Shown here: positions 46,130 through 56,949 of the stretch, in pieces | Position numbering within the stretch: the stretch's first letter is position 1 | Layout: each line of letters opens with the position of its first letter | NCBI GenBank assembly: GCA_035772785.1 | Contig: JAOCPU010000029.1 | Span: 124,001 to 188,000 of the forward strand | Length of the DNA stretch: 64,000 nucleotides | Direction of reading: 5' to 3' | DNA from: Phlebiopsis flavidoalba | Taxonomy: Eukaryota; Basidiomycota; Agaricomycetes; Polyporales; Phanerochaetaceae | Translations under genes and position numbers: made by a program | Notes under the pieces: generated by a model | The model's database searches: none | What the model was told of the DNA's origin: nothing | Seen by the model: only the letters and a program-made list of their open reading frames with translations

Positions 46130-48440
46130 TCAAACATAAACACTGGTCCATTCGGACGTGGGGACAGCCTTTCCCAACGATGACCCCATATACCTACGTG
46201 CGCACGTTTGGCGTCGAAAATATTCTCTAGCAGAATAATGTCCGCACGTCTGTGTCCTTCTTGAGCAATGTGGATGGCAGTTTCACCTTGTACAGTCCAT
46301 GTAATGACCCGGGAGTCCGCGCGAACGGAGTAGGCCAAAAAACCGATGGGGGTAACGCCGCTAGGAATGTTGGCCCTTGTATAGCGCTCCCCTCGGGCAT
46401 GGTGAAGGATGACACGATACATAGGTCCAAGACGATAACCTGGTCTGCTATCGATTTCGTATCAGAAACACAAACCGTGGTTATAGGAGTATTACTCCAC
46501 CTTTCACTCCCACTGAACAACCACCAGACCCGCCCCATTCACGCATACCCAAGTCAAAACGGCCAGGAGCATAGTCCCCCCTAGTACCTGATGTGCGGGC
46601 CGGGTCCACCCAAAAGCCCTGAGCCCGCACTGCCTGGCCCTGGGCCAGCAGCCCGAGCCCGACAAAGCCCTGGGAGGGGCTTCAGAGGGCTCAGGGCCGG
46701 GCCTTGACGTCAGGCTACCCGGCCGTCTCAAAGCCTTCGAGCCCGGGCTTCCTATAGTAAGTAAGTACAGCGCAATGTATTGTTGTATGAAACTGTTATT
46801 CACAACACAATTGTTCACATTGTCACTGTAGGGTAACCCAAACACTACGCGATAAGGTATAGGAGAGTCAGTGACAGCGTGAGAGCTCGACCGCGGCACC
46901 GCTGGTAGCAAAACGGCTTATGTCATTGCGCTTACCCGGCACCCTACACTCAAGTTACTCACCGTCGAGTGACGGTGGATGGCTTCCCATACTCATCGCA
47001 TCCCATGGAGGTGCTCGAAACACCTTTGCGTGAGTTATGAGAGTATGTAAGTAGTTTCTGACACTTACTTCAAGTCTCATTAGTGATGTCATAATACAGC
47101 TCGAAGCCCGGTTGGGCTCAGGCCCAAGCCTGCATTCCCTGCCCGGCCCTACTGAGGGCTCAAGGCCGGTGCTTTGCTCGTCGATGAGCCCGAGCCCTCC
47201 AAAGCCGAGCCCAAGCCCGGGCTTTCAGGCCCAGCCCGGCCCGCCACATCACTAATAGTCCCCACGGGCATTGTGACGCGGCGGTGCGCTGATGCATGAA
47301 TAACATCGTACTCGTCCGAACCATGCTGGGAACGAGGAAATTTCCTCTCCCCAGAATTTGACCTTGTAATACACGAGGACCTTGTCAAAATCGAATTGAA
47401 AGCGCGCGTCGTTCATGTCTTCAGACTTCGATACGTGCGCAGGACAAAGCTGGGATATGCCAGGATCACAGCGAAACGAGCGAGGCAATGGTTTTGAAGT
47501 ACTTCGCACCGTAATCATTTTCGAAGCCTGAGGTCCAGAACGGGGACTGCCTTGAAAGACGGCTTTCATGTCATCAGAACGTGACTGATTTCGTGCTTGT
47601 GCAGATCTTTGTTTCTCGCCCAAAGGAGCCTGAGGTCGGCCCACTTGATGTATCGATCATGGCGGAGCACCTTCTCCTTCCGCTCTGCTAGAGGGTCATG
47701 GCTCTGCGTGTATTTTTGATGCTCGATACGCCTCCTTTGCCAAGTCGACATGGAGTCGCTCAGTGTACTCTGGATCAAAGTTTTCGGTAGTGCCGAGAAG
47801 TTCAATCGGGAACGATAATGCTCCAGGCAGTGCATCTTTGGGAGTGAATGTGCGCGGATCCTGGGGTGAATGAAGACCTGCTCGTTCTCATGGCGAGGAA
47901 GGCATTTTCGAGAGCATCTAGTGCACTACTGGCCATGGACCGGGGGGTACTGGGCAAGATAAGTCTAGTCTAGAAGGGCTCTGACGACTCTGACGGCTCG
48001 TATCAGCCGCGCAGATGACGCATTGTCAGGCAGTTGCATACCACTTCCAGGGCCTGGCAGGATATGGCAAATATCGGTATGCTCGCGTCCTCGGGTAAGG
48101 TCAGGTGCGAGAGTAATGTGACTACCTTAAAAAAAAGAGTCGCACGTTATGGTCTGGAGGAAAACAATGACATCTTCGCGTTGTTTTCGTCTTCAATATG
48201 TGCGGCCTTGACTCGAGTAAACAGATGCTTCACAACTCCTGGTGGAGTTGATGCTGGATGTCCGGCGCGAAGGACGAGAATACGTCGGAATAAGGGAAGG
48301 TATTGCCAGAAATGTTCGCAGACCGGATTGTCGGATACCAACACGCTTACATGCGCGATTACATTCGGTATCGAAAATCTCCCCGCGAGTAGTCCAATAC
48401 GTCCAGTACTGCGGTTAAGTCACGTAGCGCCGATGGAGGC
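46130..48440 (-). pseudogene. Plavaka transposase relic, copy 2, C-terminal part
   Basis: On the minus strand, LPDNASSARLIRAVRVVRAL near 47990 matches the MSSARPVRALRAV segment of copy 1. FDPEYTERLHVDLAKEAYRA near 47790 and ERKEKVLRHDRYIKW near 47660 are strongly conserved Plavaka segments. YYKVKFWGEE near 47380 and DEYDVIHASAHRRVTMPVGT near 47310 follow. The sequence is then interrupted by a MITE and resumes with APGRFDLG near 46565 and FARTPGSLHGLYKVK near 46300. Downstream of that, similarity fades. Above 48000 only a weak continuation (CEHFWQYLPLFRRIL) is seen. Frames change repeatedly. It is opposite in strand to copy 1 and too diverged to be a recent duplicate. Confidence 0.75.
46579..47254. 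mobile_element. Non-autonomous hAT-type MITE nested in the Plavaka relic
   Basis: The ends are inverted: the left end has ctgatgtgcgggccgggt and the right end, reverse-complemented, has tagtgatgtggcgggccggg. They differ by a few bases including a 3-base insertion on the left. The element is bounded by atagtccc at 46571-46578 and again at 47255-47262, an 8-bp duplication as made by hAT elements; a few extra C bases on the left make the exact left edge uncertain by about three bases. About 150 bases at each end are very GC-rich with repeated gcccgggc, agggctc and ggccgg words, while the middle is AT-richer. There is no transposase. The end sequence and TSD differ from those of the MITE at 1172-1621, so this is a second family. 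Confidence 0.8.
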
Positions 48441-48449
48441 CTGATCCTT

Positions 48450-51400
48450 CCTGATCCTACGGGTCGTCAAGCTCCTTGCGTTTGCGTGGGCACGCTAAAA
48501 CAGTCTTTGGATTTTACACATACCACGACCAGGACCTGTTCCGGGTAGTCACCAAGTACGCCGCAGAGATTGGGTGACAGCGCCGTGTGCGGCCATCTCC
48601 GCTAGTCGCAACTGCCGAACACCCTAGAGACCTGCCTTTGTTAGACGGCTCCAGTATCGCTCGCATACACTCGTGGATCAGGTCTGCTTGTGTGCGGCGG
48701 CGCAAGGTCCCCTGTTCATGATGTGTTCCAGCTTGGAGGTGGGCAGGTAACCAAGGATATAATATCCTTTCCGTAGGTTCCCTATGGTCAAGTGATGGAC
48801 AGGGTAGGCGGACGCCAGGATTTAACGGAATGATGAGTTGTGCCTGGGCGCATCCCCACCCCCCCCTTTCCTCGACTTGGGACTGTCATTCGCCAATTGG
48901 TAAGTCCAGTTCTGAAGCATCTCGTGATGAAAATGGCTTTCCTGGATCCGTCTACCGCCACTTTCCGGCATGCATGTCATGGTGAACACGCTTCACTTGT
49001 CGCGCATCAGAGAGTAGTGCGGTAGATGAGATGGCGCGCAAATCCCGGCTTACACTATAGACTGCGATCCCGGAATGCACTCTATAACATCTGTGCGAAG
49101 ATAGACATAGAAAACCTCACCCTCACCTACAAATATGGCGCTGGAGGCAGTAAAACCGTGCAGGGGGAGAGACTATGTGGCAAGTGCGCCTTTTGATTTC
49201 CACGGGATGTCTTGCGGGCAAGCCTCAGTTTCTCAACCGACCTGATGCACCAAGCAGAGTCAGTCGTTAGGGCAAATCAAGGATCAAAACATGGCTCGCC
49301 CCATCGATGCTCAAGAGATCGGTACCAGCCGTCGAGCTCGGGTCCATACTTCACTCCGTCCAACGGGCGAACTTCCTGTCGAAGAAGGTGAGTAAATGTT
49401 GTTGCATTGAGTCCATCTTGACGGCGTGCTGTTGACTTGCTGACGTGTCTCAGCCAACTAAATCGTATTCTGCGTAGCAAGCAGTCATAGCCCGACTGAC
49501 TCAGATCGGCGTCGTGAAAGTGCGTCAATAGAAGCACAAGCTGCGGCTAATGGGTACCTGATAATGTACACCCTCAGGCGAAGAGCTGACCCCATACGTT
49601 CTTGCAGCGTCTGGCCCGCGGCAGGTGTCACATTGGCCGTCTGATGCTCAGATGTTATCAGCATGGCCTTCTAGTTCATCTCTAGCTCATTCTAGTTCAT
49701 TGCCCAGCTCCAGGCCCAGATGAAGCTACAATACCACGTCTGAGTTGGCATCCGTATCGTCGTTGTGTCCCGTTCGGGCTACCACATCGGCTGGTGAGCT
49801 TTCAAGTCATGCGCGACTACGCTGGCTTCGTCGTCGTTATCGGCTTTCGGCACCCACTTGGACTCCCGGGATTGTGTCGAAAAACTCGAACGCATCCGGC
49901 AGCTGCCCTTCATCGACCTTCTGCTCTTCATCGTCTGCACAGACCGGTAAGTCCAAGGTAGGATAGTCTTGATGCTGACCAAAAAAGTTCACCTTGGGAC
50001 CCGCACGGGTTCGCCGGCCTGATTCTCCTCCCTGTCGTTGTCAATATCCATAGAACAATTCTGAATTAGCGAATATCTGACTGGTTGCGACTCCGTCGCC
50101 GTGGAACGCGGGGGCCGTAGTAGGCCTCCTTCCAGGCCGAGTTGGTAAGCTTGCTCGACATGAGCAGCGTAGTGTCGGCGTCGTCCGAAGGTAAACGATT
50201 CGACAGCCAGAGCATATAACTATTGCGGCAGAGAGCTATGTAGAGCGAGGTGAAAATGTGAGTCTGGAAGTCTGAACGCAACGAGACCCATACTTCATAG
50301 TCAGCATTGAGGAGGTGTCCCCGGTCAAACTTCGAGTCATGGCTTTTGCCTCCTCGTGTCATCTCCATCGATTTTCTACCAAGTCGACGTCTTTTCGGGG
50401 AAGCCAGCAGGATGGCCCCTTCGTGTCCCCAGTGGTACGCCAGAGGCTTCGAGTTCAAGCTACTGCGGGGATGACTTGAAGTGTTGACCCGAATGCTTCC
50501 GTTGAGGGGACTCGTGATAAAGGCTAGAGGAAAAAATAAAACCATGCGGGGAATAAAAAAAGTGAAAACGGAAAAGCAGGTGCGGCTGGAGCAGAAAGAA
50601 GCTTCAATAATATCTAGTGACGTTGCTTTGGCACTTTGTCCTGGATCTTGCCAAGCCGTCTTCTCAGAAACTGAACTGCCCCGCCGCTCGAAGCCGCTAG
50701 GGGATAGGGCTTGGAGAAAGCTAAATAGGCAAAGCGTTCAGCCGGTCCATCACACCACGCAAAAGTGAACAACTGAAAATGCACATATTATCCTCCAGTT
50801 TGGTCAACAATACCTCAGTCCACCCAGGGCAAACAAGGGTAAGCAGTTCCAGATGCTGAGAACGACGACGACAATGGAGCAGAAGAGGTGTGAGACGTAC
50901 CCCAACCTCAGCAAAAGCTCCAAAAGAACAGATTGGGCTAAGAACACATCGCGTCCAGAGGAAAAACTTAAGGTGAACTTTGCGTGTATTACATGGTGCG
51001 GATAACATAGACAGGTGAGGTTGTTCCAGCACAGCCGTCCTTTAAAATACAGGTCAGACAAGCCTGCGAGCAAACAAAGGGTATGCACTGGGTGCGTACT
51101 GTGGGGTCCAGTGGCATCTATGTCGCGTGTTGATATCCTTCCTTGGGTCGGTGGAGAGAAGTCACGGACTCACCTCCACGATGTCTTCAATGATCAAGTG
51201 GTTTTTTTTAGGATGACATGACGGAAGGTATGCAGGCTTATACCAAGGCTTATGGAGAGCAAATCGATCAGTGGGTCCAAAATGTTTCATATCCATGGTG
51301 GTCGCTGTGGAATGTGACCAGTTCTATGCATTGGTGTTCACGAACAGGTCTTAGAGCTAAAGGGAGCACCTGCCCGGTGGTGGTTCGTTTGTGCGGCTTT

Positions 51401-51750
51401 GGCCGTCAGATGTAAGATCGAGAGACAGCAGGCCCGCTTTGGGTGCGAGAAGGCGAACCCTTACGACGCGGAGTAGGGGAGGTTATGCCTAACATTGCCA
51501 GAACTTGCTGCCACTGATTTGCACTTTTCTTGCGGAGAGCCAGGCTGCCCTCACCTCCATTGTCGTGGCGGGTTTAGCTGAGGGTCGCATTCATATGTGG
51601 TAGTGCCTACGTCGGTCATTGTGGGGCGTACTGGAGTACCGTGATGAATAAGGAGGCAGAGCTGGCGACGATCGAGCTGTCGGGTAAGATTTCGTTCCCA
51701 TACCCGCGGAAATTTCTCCTTTCCAGCTGAGGCTCAGCAAGCTTAGTCAT
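48450..51750. other. Unassigned region with scattered coding-like frames
   Basis: A 159-codon minus frame (50066-50545) reads SKFDRGHLLNADYEVWVSLR, SDFQTHIFTSLYIALCRNSY. A plus fragment at 51214-51415 reads DDMTEGMQAYTKAYGEQIDQ, WVQNVSYPWWSLWN directly after a t-rich stretch ending in tttag (possible splice acceptor near 51211). Both look like true protein but I recognise neither. The rest shows nothing. Confidence 0.25.
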
Positions 51751-51757
51751 GACATCA

Positions 51758-52568
51758 CTAGAGCAACGTCTCTATCGCGCCGACTGCTGTACTATAACTG
51801 AGTGCAGCTGGCCAGACTCGAACCTTAGGGCCTGTATAGTACCTTGACGATCTGGCAAGCACTAGCGAGAAAGGACACTCAGCACGATGAACAATTACCT
51901 TTACATAATCCCCATATTTTTCTTCCTCGCACTCTGGAAAACAATTCAAGCAATACATCCTCCGCTCACCGTTAGATATCATCCCGGGTCCGCCAAGGTG
52001 TTCGTTTTGGAAAGGTGTGTACTCCGTTAGATACAGAGGAAACACTTGATATATCTTGTCAAAAGGGAATATGGTTTTCATGATACACGAGCGGCATGCG
52101 TGGAAGTTCCTGGACAATTTAACGAATGCTTATGGGCAAGTGTGCGGGTTTACCGGTCTAATGAACGTGAGTTAGTTTGGGACACTACACGTCAAAGCGT
52201 ACACTAATCTTTCAGGTACATAGGCAAGATTTCCTCTGGTATTTGACCCTAAAGGCCCTGCCACCATATCGTCCTCAAGGATCAGGACATATTTGAGTCC
52301 GGCCAGATTTTCATGATTACGTGAGCTCCTTAAATTCAGTAACCCCTCCTCTTGCACTTGTCTAATCAATCCTTCGTAGGAAGCCGTATCTTGCAATAGA
52401 TCCTGGCTGGATATTTGCGCGACCACCGGTATGTGCTTCGTATATAATGCTCGAAAGGACCAGTGTTTCGGACATCATGTCAGAGAGGGTACTATAGGCG
52501 ACAAGGCGTTTATGGGACCACAGGCAGCAGCGGAAAAAGTGCTTAACCACTGGTCTTCTCGATTGCAC
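51758..52568 (-). pseudogene. Possible glycosyltransferase fragment (weak)
   Basis: The minus strand reads VVAQISSQDLLQDTASYEGL, IRQVQEEGLLNLRSS, then ENLAGLKYVLILEDDMVAGP near 52270. The hydrophobic strand followed by LEDD resembles the metal-binding DxD-type strand of GT-A glycosyltransferases such as the PGAP4-like group. A downstream frame (51758-52117) has FPLYLTEYTPFQNEHLGGPG. No second diagnostic motif was found, so the name is tentative. Confidence 0.25.
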
Positions 52569-52599
52569 ATATGCGTCTGATTGATGCCTATCTTCTACG

Positions 52600-55180
52600 A
52601 GGTGATGGGACGTTATGGATTCTCCGAGATTATTCGGGATATAGCGTTCATGAAACCTCTCCTAGATTGCTACATTTGTTTTCCCATAGCTCTGGTACTC
52701 TCGGTGTACAAGGCATGTTTGGAAGCACAACTGCATACCAGGATCCACCTAACGAACATCGTGACGGCTTGTGAATGGAATGGGGTTACCGCGTCAGCGT
52801 TTTTTTTTAGAAACCTATCATGTTCCGTGCAATGGAGCGCCTCTGTTAAAACGTCTTTTGATCTTTAAGTGGAAGACGTACCAAGTGCCTACTAACCGAT
52901 GCATTTGAGCAATCTCAAGTGCGTTCATTTATCATATGTATTAAAATATATTCCCCCTATACTAACTTATGTACAAAAATTTCAGCTCAGGCCGTTGCGA
53001 GAAATGCATACTATTGATCGTCTAGCAAATCACATGCCAATCTTTCAATTCCTAATCAGAGAAAGCTGCAGGATAGGATATCACCCTCCGTGAAAGCTTC
53101 ATTCCGGTGTGTTGGTTTTGGCTGATTCCGGACACCAATCTGCAAGAAGTTGAAAGGTCGTGCGATTCTGATGTCATGGATGGAGCGGGTATATTCCCTG
53201 ATCAGTAGCACAATATACAAACGAGAAGAAACCTTCAGCCGTTTGTGCAGCTGCATCATCGTGTATCGTCTAGCATCGTGTCTCAAATACATTCATCCTA
53301 TGCATAAAAGCGGCAGATAGGTATCGGCGCGAGGCCGTGAAGCCATGATGTTTGCTCATGCAGAGATGGTTTTTGTTATTGGCATGATTCAGACACAAAT
53401 CTGCAACGAAGTTGAGAAAGGTCTGTATCGATCATGTCATGGCACATTAGGTATCCTGTGGGAGATATAACATCGAGAAAACATAATTCCTTCAATCATC
53501 TGCCATGTTGTATAAACTAAATTGGAACATATCGAGGATAAGGGTCGAGTTTTAACTGATCGCTAAGTGCTCATGTGAGGCACTCGTTCTGACTCACTTC
53601 TGAATGCGCTCTATACATCCACATGTACGAGCAAATCTGGAGGCTACCCCGAGGAAGACCGCTTGTGTTGTGCCACGAAACTCGACGAAGGTCCGTCCGC
53701 CAACAAAGCATTTCCTCGACTAGAGTGGCACATTTGTGACCACACTACTAACCATAAATATATAAAAACCACAAAAAAAATCTTTAGAGAATCTATTTCC
53801 TCAGTGTGGATTTAACCTTTGTCTAGGTCACAGACAACGACATCCCAGTGCACTGGCGCGACTGATTCTCATAGCAACTAGCTTTAGACGAGAGAGACAT
53901 CAGGTACAGGCATCCGGCTCCGCACATGAGATACTACGCGGCCAAGGCCTCGCACAATGGTGGGGAAGATCCCGAGTAGTGATGCGGATTTCTTCGTGGC
54001 TCTTCCGTACCTGGACGGACTATATTGTAGAAGGGACGATAGCAGACTGGTTGGCAGTGGTTTCTGCACATGATAGATTCGCTTATTATAAACCCACGTA
54101 ACGGTTTGAATTGTGCAGATACCCCGCTGCATAACCGTTCAGTACGCGCGACTCTTAAGATCTACCCCGATGAGGATGTGCACAAATATATTTCTTCACG
54201 GTGACGTTCGAACAGACTGACTGGATCACTCCGTCTCACAGCTGACTCCCATTTCTTCCAGATCCGCCAATATCAAACGAATGCTCCTATCTGATGACGA
54301 CTCTAATTCACATGAAGCTCCCTATGTTACTGCCTACACCGAACGGGATCAAGACAACGGTAACACGATCCTTTGTACCAAAGCGGGATTCAAATGTATC
54401 ATGGTAGATCATGGCGACAGTACTCTGCTGTAACCGCAACAAAGCCATATGGGGAACCCCACGACGCCGAAGAGTGGAAGCCCGAGACGGTGGCTAGACG
54501 GAACTTCCCCCAGAGCGTAGGGATGCAAGAATATTTCCGTGGGGTGTATTACTCCAATCTGTCAGTGTCATGCTCACGGCTATGTCACACTGTTCGTACT
54601 CACTATTTGATCCAGAATGACGTTTTTCGGGAGTCTAGCGGCCGATCGTCGCATCTGTGCGTTTCCGTTCTTCCCCGTTTAGCCATAATCTAAGAAGTCG
54701 CTAGCTTGCCAGAGGTTTCAAAATTCTCCAGCAATCGTGAAATGAGTATTTGTATTATCGACCTTTCTGCTCTTTCCTGTTAGCCGTTTTGACGGAATAC
54801 TTCGTGCAGAGGTGAATGCTTTGTTCATTTTGATCTCCTCCTTTTCCGGTTCAGCCTCCCAGCACAGGGTGACGATCAGCGAACATCTTTTGGAACCGCG
54901 CCTGGCGTTATTTGGCTCCGTCAGTGTAGCGAGCAGAGAAGGCAACAGAGGGCTAGCTATACCCTTGATCGTGGAGCCCATTGGCGAATATGAGATCGTC
55001 AAAGCCCCCAGCCCACTGGGCTTGATAGCCCAGCAATTTGCTTGGTAGCTGTCGCACGTACTATCTTTCAGGCGAATGAACTGTATGTCTGTGCATGAAA
55101 ATTTTACACAATTTCAAGTTTCTGTGAAGTACCTAAATTAGCCGGCAGCTCAGTTGTTAGCTATGTACAAACGTATAAGG
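52600..55180. other. AT-richer stretch, no assigned gene
   Basis: A protein-like piece near 54280-54430 (SANIKRMLLSDDDSNSHEAP, YVTAYTERDQDNGNTILC) and a 106-codon frame at 54373-54693 are unassigned. The remainder is non-coding in appearance, apart from the repeat listed separately. Confidence 0.3.
53090..53456 (+). repeat. Pair of diverged direct repeats, about 100 bases each
   Basis: The copies are about 53090-53190 and 53350-53456. Shared words include tgattc(c)ggacac/agacac, aatctgcaa(c)gaagttga(g)aaag, and tc(a)tgtcatgg followed by ggtat. Unit spacing is about 260 bases. Confidence 0.5.
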
Positions 55181-55189
55181 GTTAGTATT

Positions 55190-56155
55190 TAAAACAACCG
55201 CATGAATAGTCTGGGGGTAAAGTGCAACGATCCATAGGGTAACGTGCCCGTGATCCAACGCACATTACGCAGTCCATAACACATATTCACACTACGAGGG
55301 TCCCGATTCCCTCCTCCACGTGTCCGTCCAAACGGTCTCCCTTTCCAGCCTGCACAGTGAGCGCATGCGTCGCTAGCGCTCGTCTCCATTCCTCCGTCGT
55401 GTGGACTTCTGATAAGCTGACGCGCGCCACGGCGACTAGCCCCTATTCGCCCATCCTCTCGCCGGATGGAGGGCGCCAGACCCCTTCGCAATTCGCCCTC
55501 CTCAATAGCGCGCTCCCGCGCACTCGGCCCCTCTGGGCCAGAGCGGTGGAGTCGTCATGAACCCGTGAGGAGGAGAGTGCTACCGCGGCGGGTTTGCCCG
55601 TAGGCCAAGGCGGGGGCGGGACGGCGATCGCGTTGTCCTCGACGTCGCCGTGTGCCGATATCATCCGGCTCTGTGCGAGCGCAGCGGCGTACCGTGGGGA
55701 AGCGGCGTGCGGTTCCACGGTGCGAATCGATGTGTACATTTCGCCGCTACGCGCAGACGACGTTTGCATGGGGAGACCGCCGTGTTGGTGCGGTACCGCT
55801 CGGCGCGTATACGGAATATACGGCGTTTCGTGCATGAAGATGTATCTCGGCGAGACAGGCGACGCCGTACGCGACGTGGACGATGTGTTTTGGGATAGGA
55901 GCCGTTAGTCCCGAGGTCTCCACCGTACGTCAGAGGAGGATGTTGGACCGTCGTTCTGGGTTCCCATTGATCGCGGACAGGTGTTGGATGATGACTGTGC
56001 CCACGCCGCTATTGTTTCCCGCCAAGAACAGCCGACGTGGGCCTAGCAAGCGAGCGAGAAGAGTAGTAAGTCGGCTGCCAAAGAAAGGTGGAGGATGAGT
56101 TCTTTTGTGTTTAGTAATTTTGATGAGTTTGGAAGTGGGTAGCATGCCGTTGCGC
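55190..56155. other. GC-rich coding-like region, strand uncertain
   Basis: Frames are open on both strands. The plus frame 55594-55908 (PLRADDVCMGRPPCWC, GDAVRDVDDVFWDRSR) and minus frames (LFLAGNNSGVGTVIIQHLSA, NILLLTYGGDLGTNG) both look plausible. The choice between strands cannot be made by eye. Confidence 0.25.
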
Positions 56156-56160
56156 TGTTT

Positions 56161-56943
56161 GTGTGTGGAAAGAATTGGTCTGCAGACTGCGTGGATGGAC
56201 GTTTGGGAGGACTGCTAAGGGCAGATGGGGGTGTCATTTTCGACCGTCTGTCCGCAGGTAGGTTAGTACCGCAGCAAAGGGGGATGCATTGTCGTGCCGC
56301 TAGACGTGCACCGACTTATTCTCATTTCGGGTTTCTGATGGTCTCTCGACTTACGCCCTATCTCCCCTCCTTCTTTGCCGGTAGGTTGTGGTACTGCCTG
56401 CCTCCTCACTTCTGGTTCCCTCTCGACGAGAGTAGCCTCGACGCCGCCTCGTGCGGAGTGCTTAGGTGGAGTTTCCAGCGCCTTCCAAACCACTATCATA
56501 GCTCCCAGTTCGCGAGCGGTACTAGGGATCGTATGGTGACTGTATCCATCTGCATAGCTTCTCGTGGTGGCTCTGAACGTGATTTCTTGAATTACGCGTG
56601 GTTTCTCCTCGGCCAGCGACATGCAAAGGCAAGACAGAAACCAGCTGCTAGAAGGAGAGTGAAGAAGCCCCAGGCTGTTGGTAATGGTGAAGAGGAGGGG
56701 GAAGACCTGACCGACGAGACCCCGCTCGTTGATTTTGTTGGGCAGTGGTCACCGTTGCTGGGCAAACTAGCCCCTGATTGGCGTCTACTGATCCCGCTGC
56801 GTTTCACTTTCGCTGCAAGCCCCATCCATCACAGCTTGGCCACCTTAAGTACTGAAGGATCTGACGCGAAAAATGCCCAGGAAATGCGACTCATCACATG
56901 TTTGCGGGTTTTCCAGAGTGGTTGCGAGAGGCGTGGCAGATAA
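56161..56943 (+). CDS. Hypothetical protein, 260-codon ORF
   Basis: One of the two longest uninterrupted frames of the window. It begins MCGKNWSADCVDGRLGG and ends with a stop after GCERRGR. The middle holds a basic patch (KARQKPAARRRVKKPQ) followed by an acidic one (GEEEGEDLTDETPLVDF), which suggests a nuclear or linker-type segment. There is no recognised domain, and antisense frames of 119 and 77 codons overlap it. It could be an exon of a larger gene or a chance frame in GC-rich DNA. Confidence 0.3.
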   Translation: MCGKNWSADCVDGRLGGLLRADGGVIFDRLSAGRLVPQQRGMHCRAARRAPTYSHFGFLMVSRLTPYLPSFFAGRLWYCLPPHFWFPLDESSLDAASCGVLRWSFQRLPNHYHSSQFASGTRDRMVTVSICIASRGGSERDFLNYAWFLLGQRHAKARQKPAARRRVKKPQAVGNGEEEGEDLTDETPLVDFVGQWSPLLGKLAPDWRLLIPLRFTFAASPIHHSLATLSTEGSDAKNAQEMRLITCLRVFQSGCERRGR

Positions 56944-56949
56944 AGAAGA

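Noticed and set aside
46105..46422. Ankyrin-repeat-like peptide (GETAIHIAQEGHRRADIILL) on the minus strand
   Set aside because: The overlapping frames and position fit the C-terminal end of the interrupted Plavaka transposase (FARTPGSLHGLYKV), and only one repeat-like segment exists.
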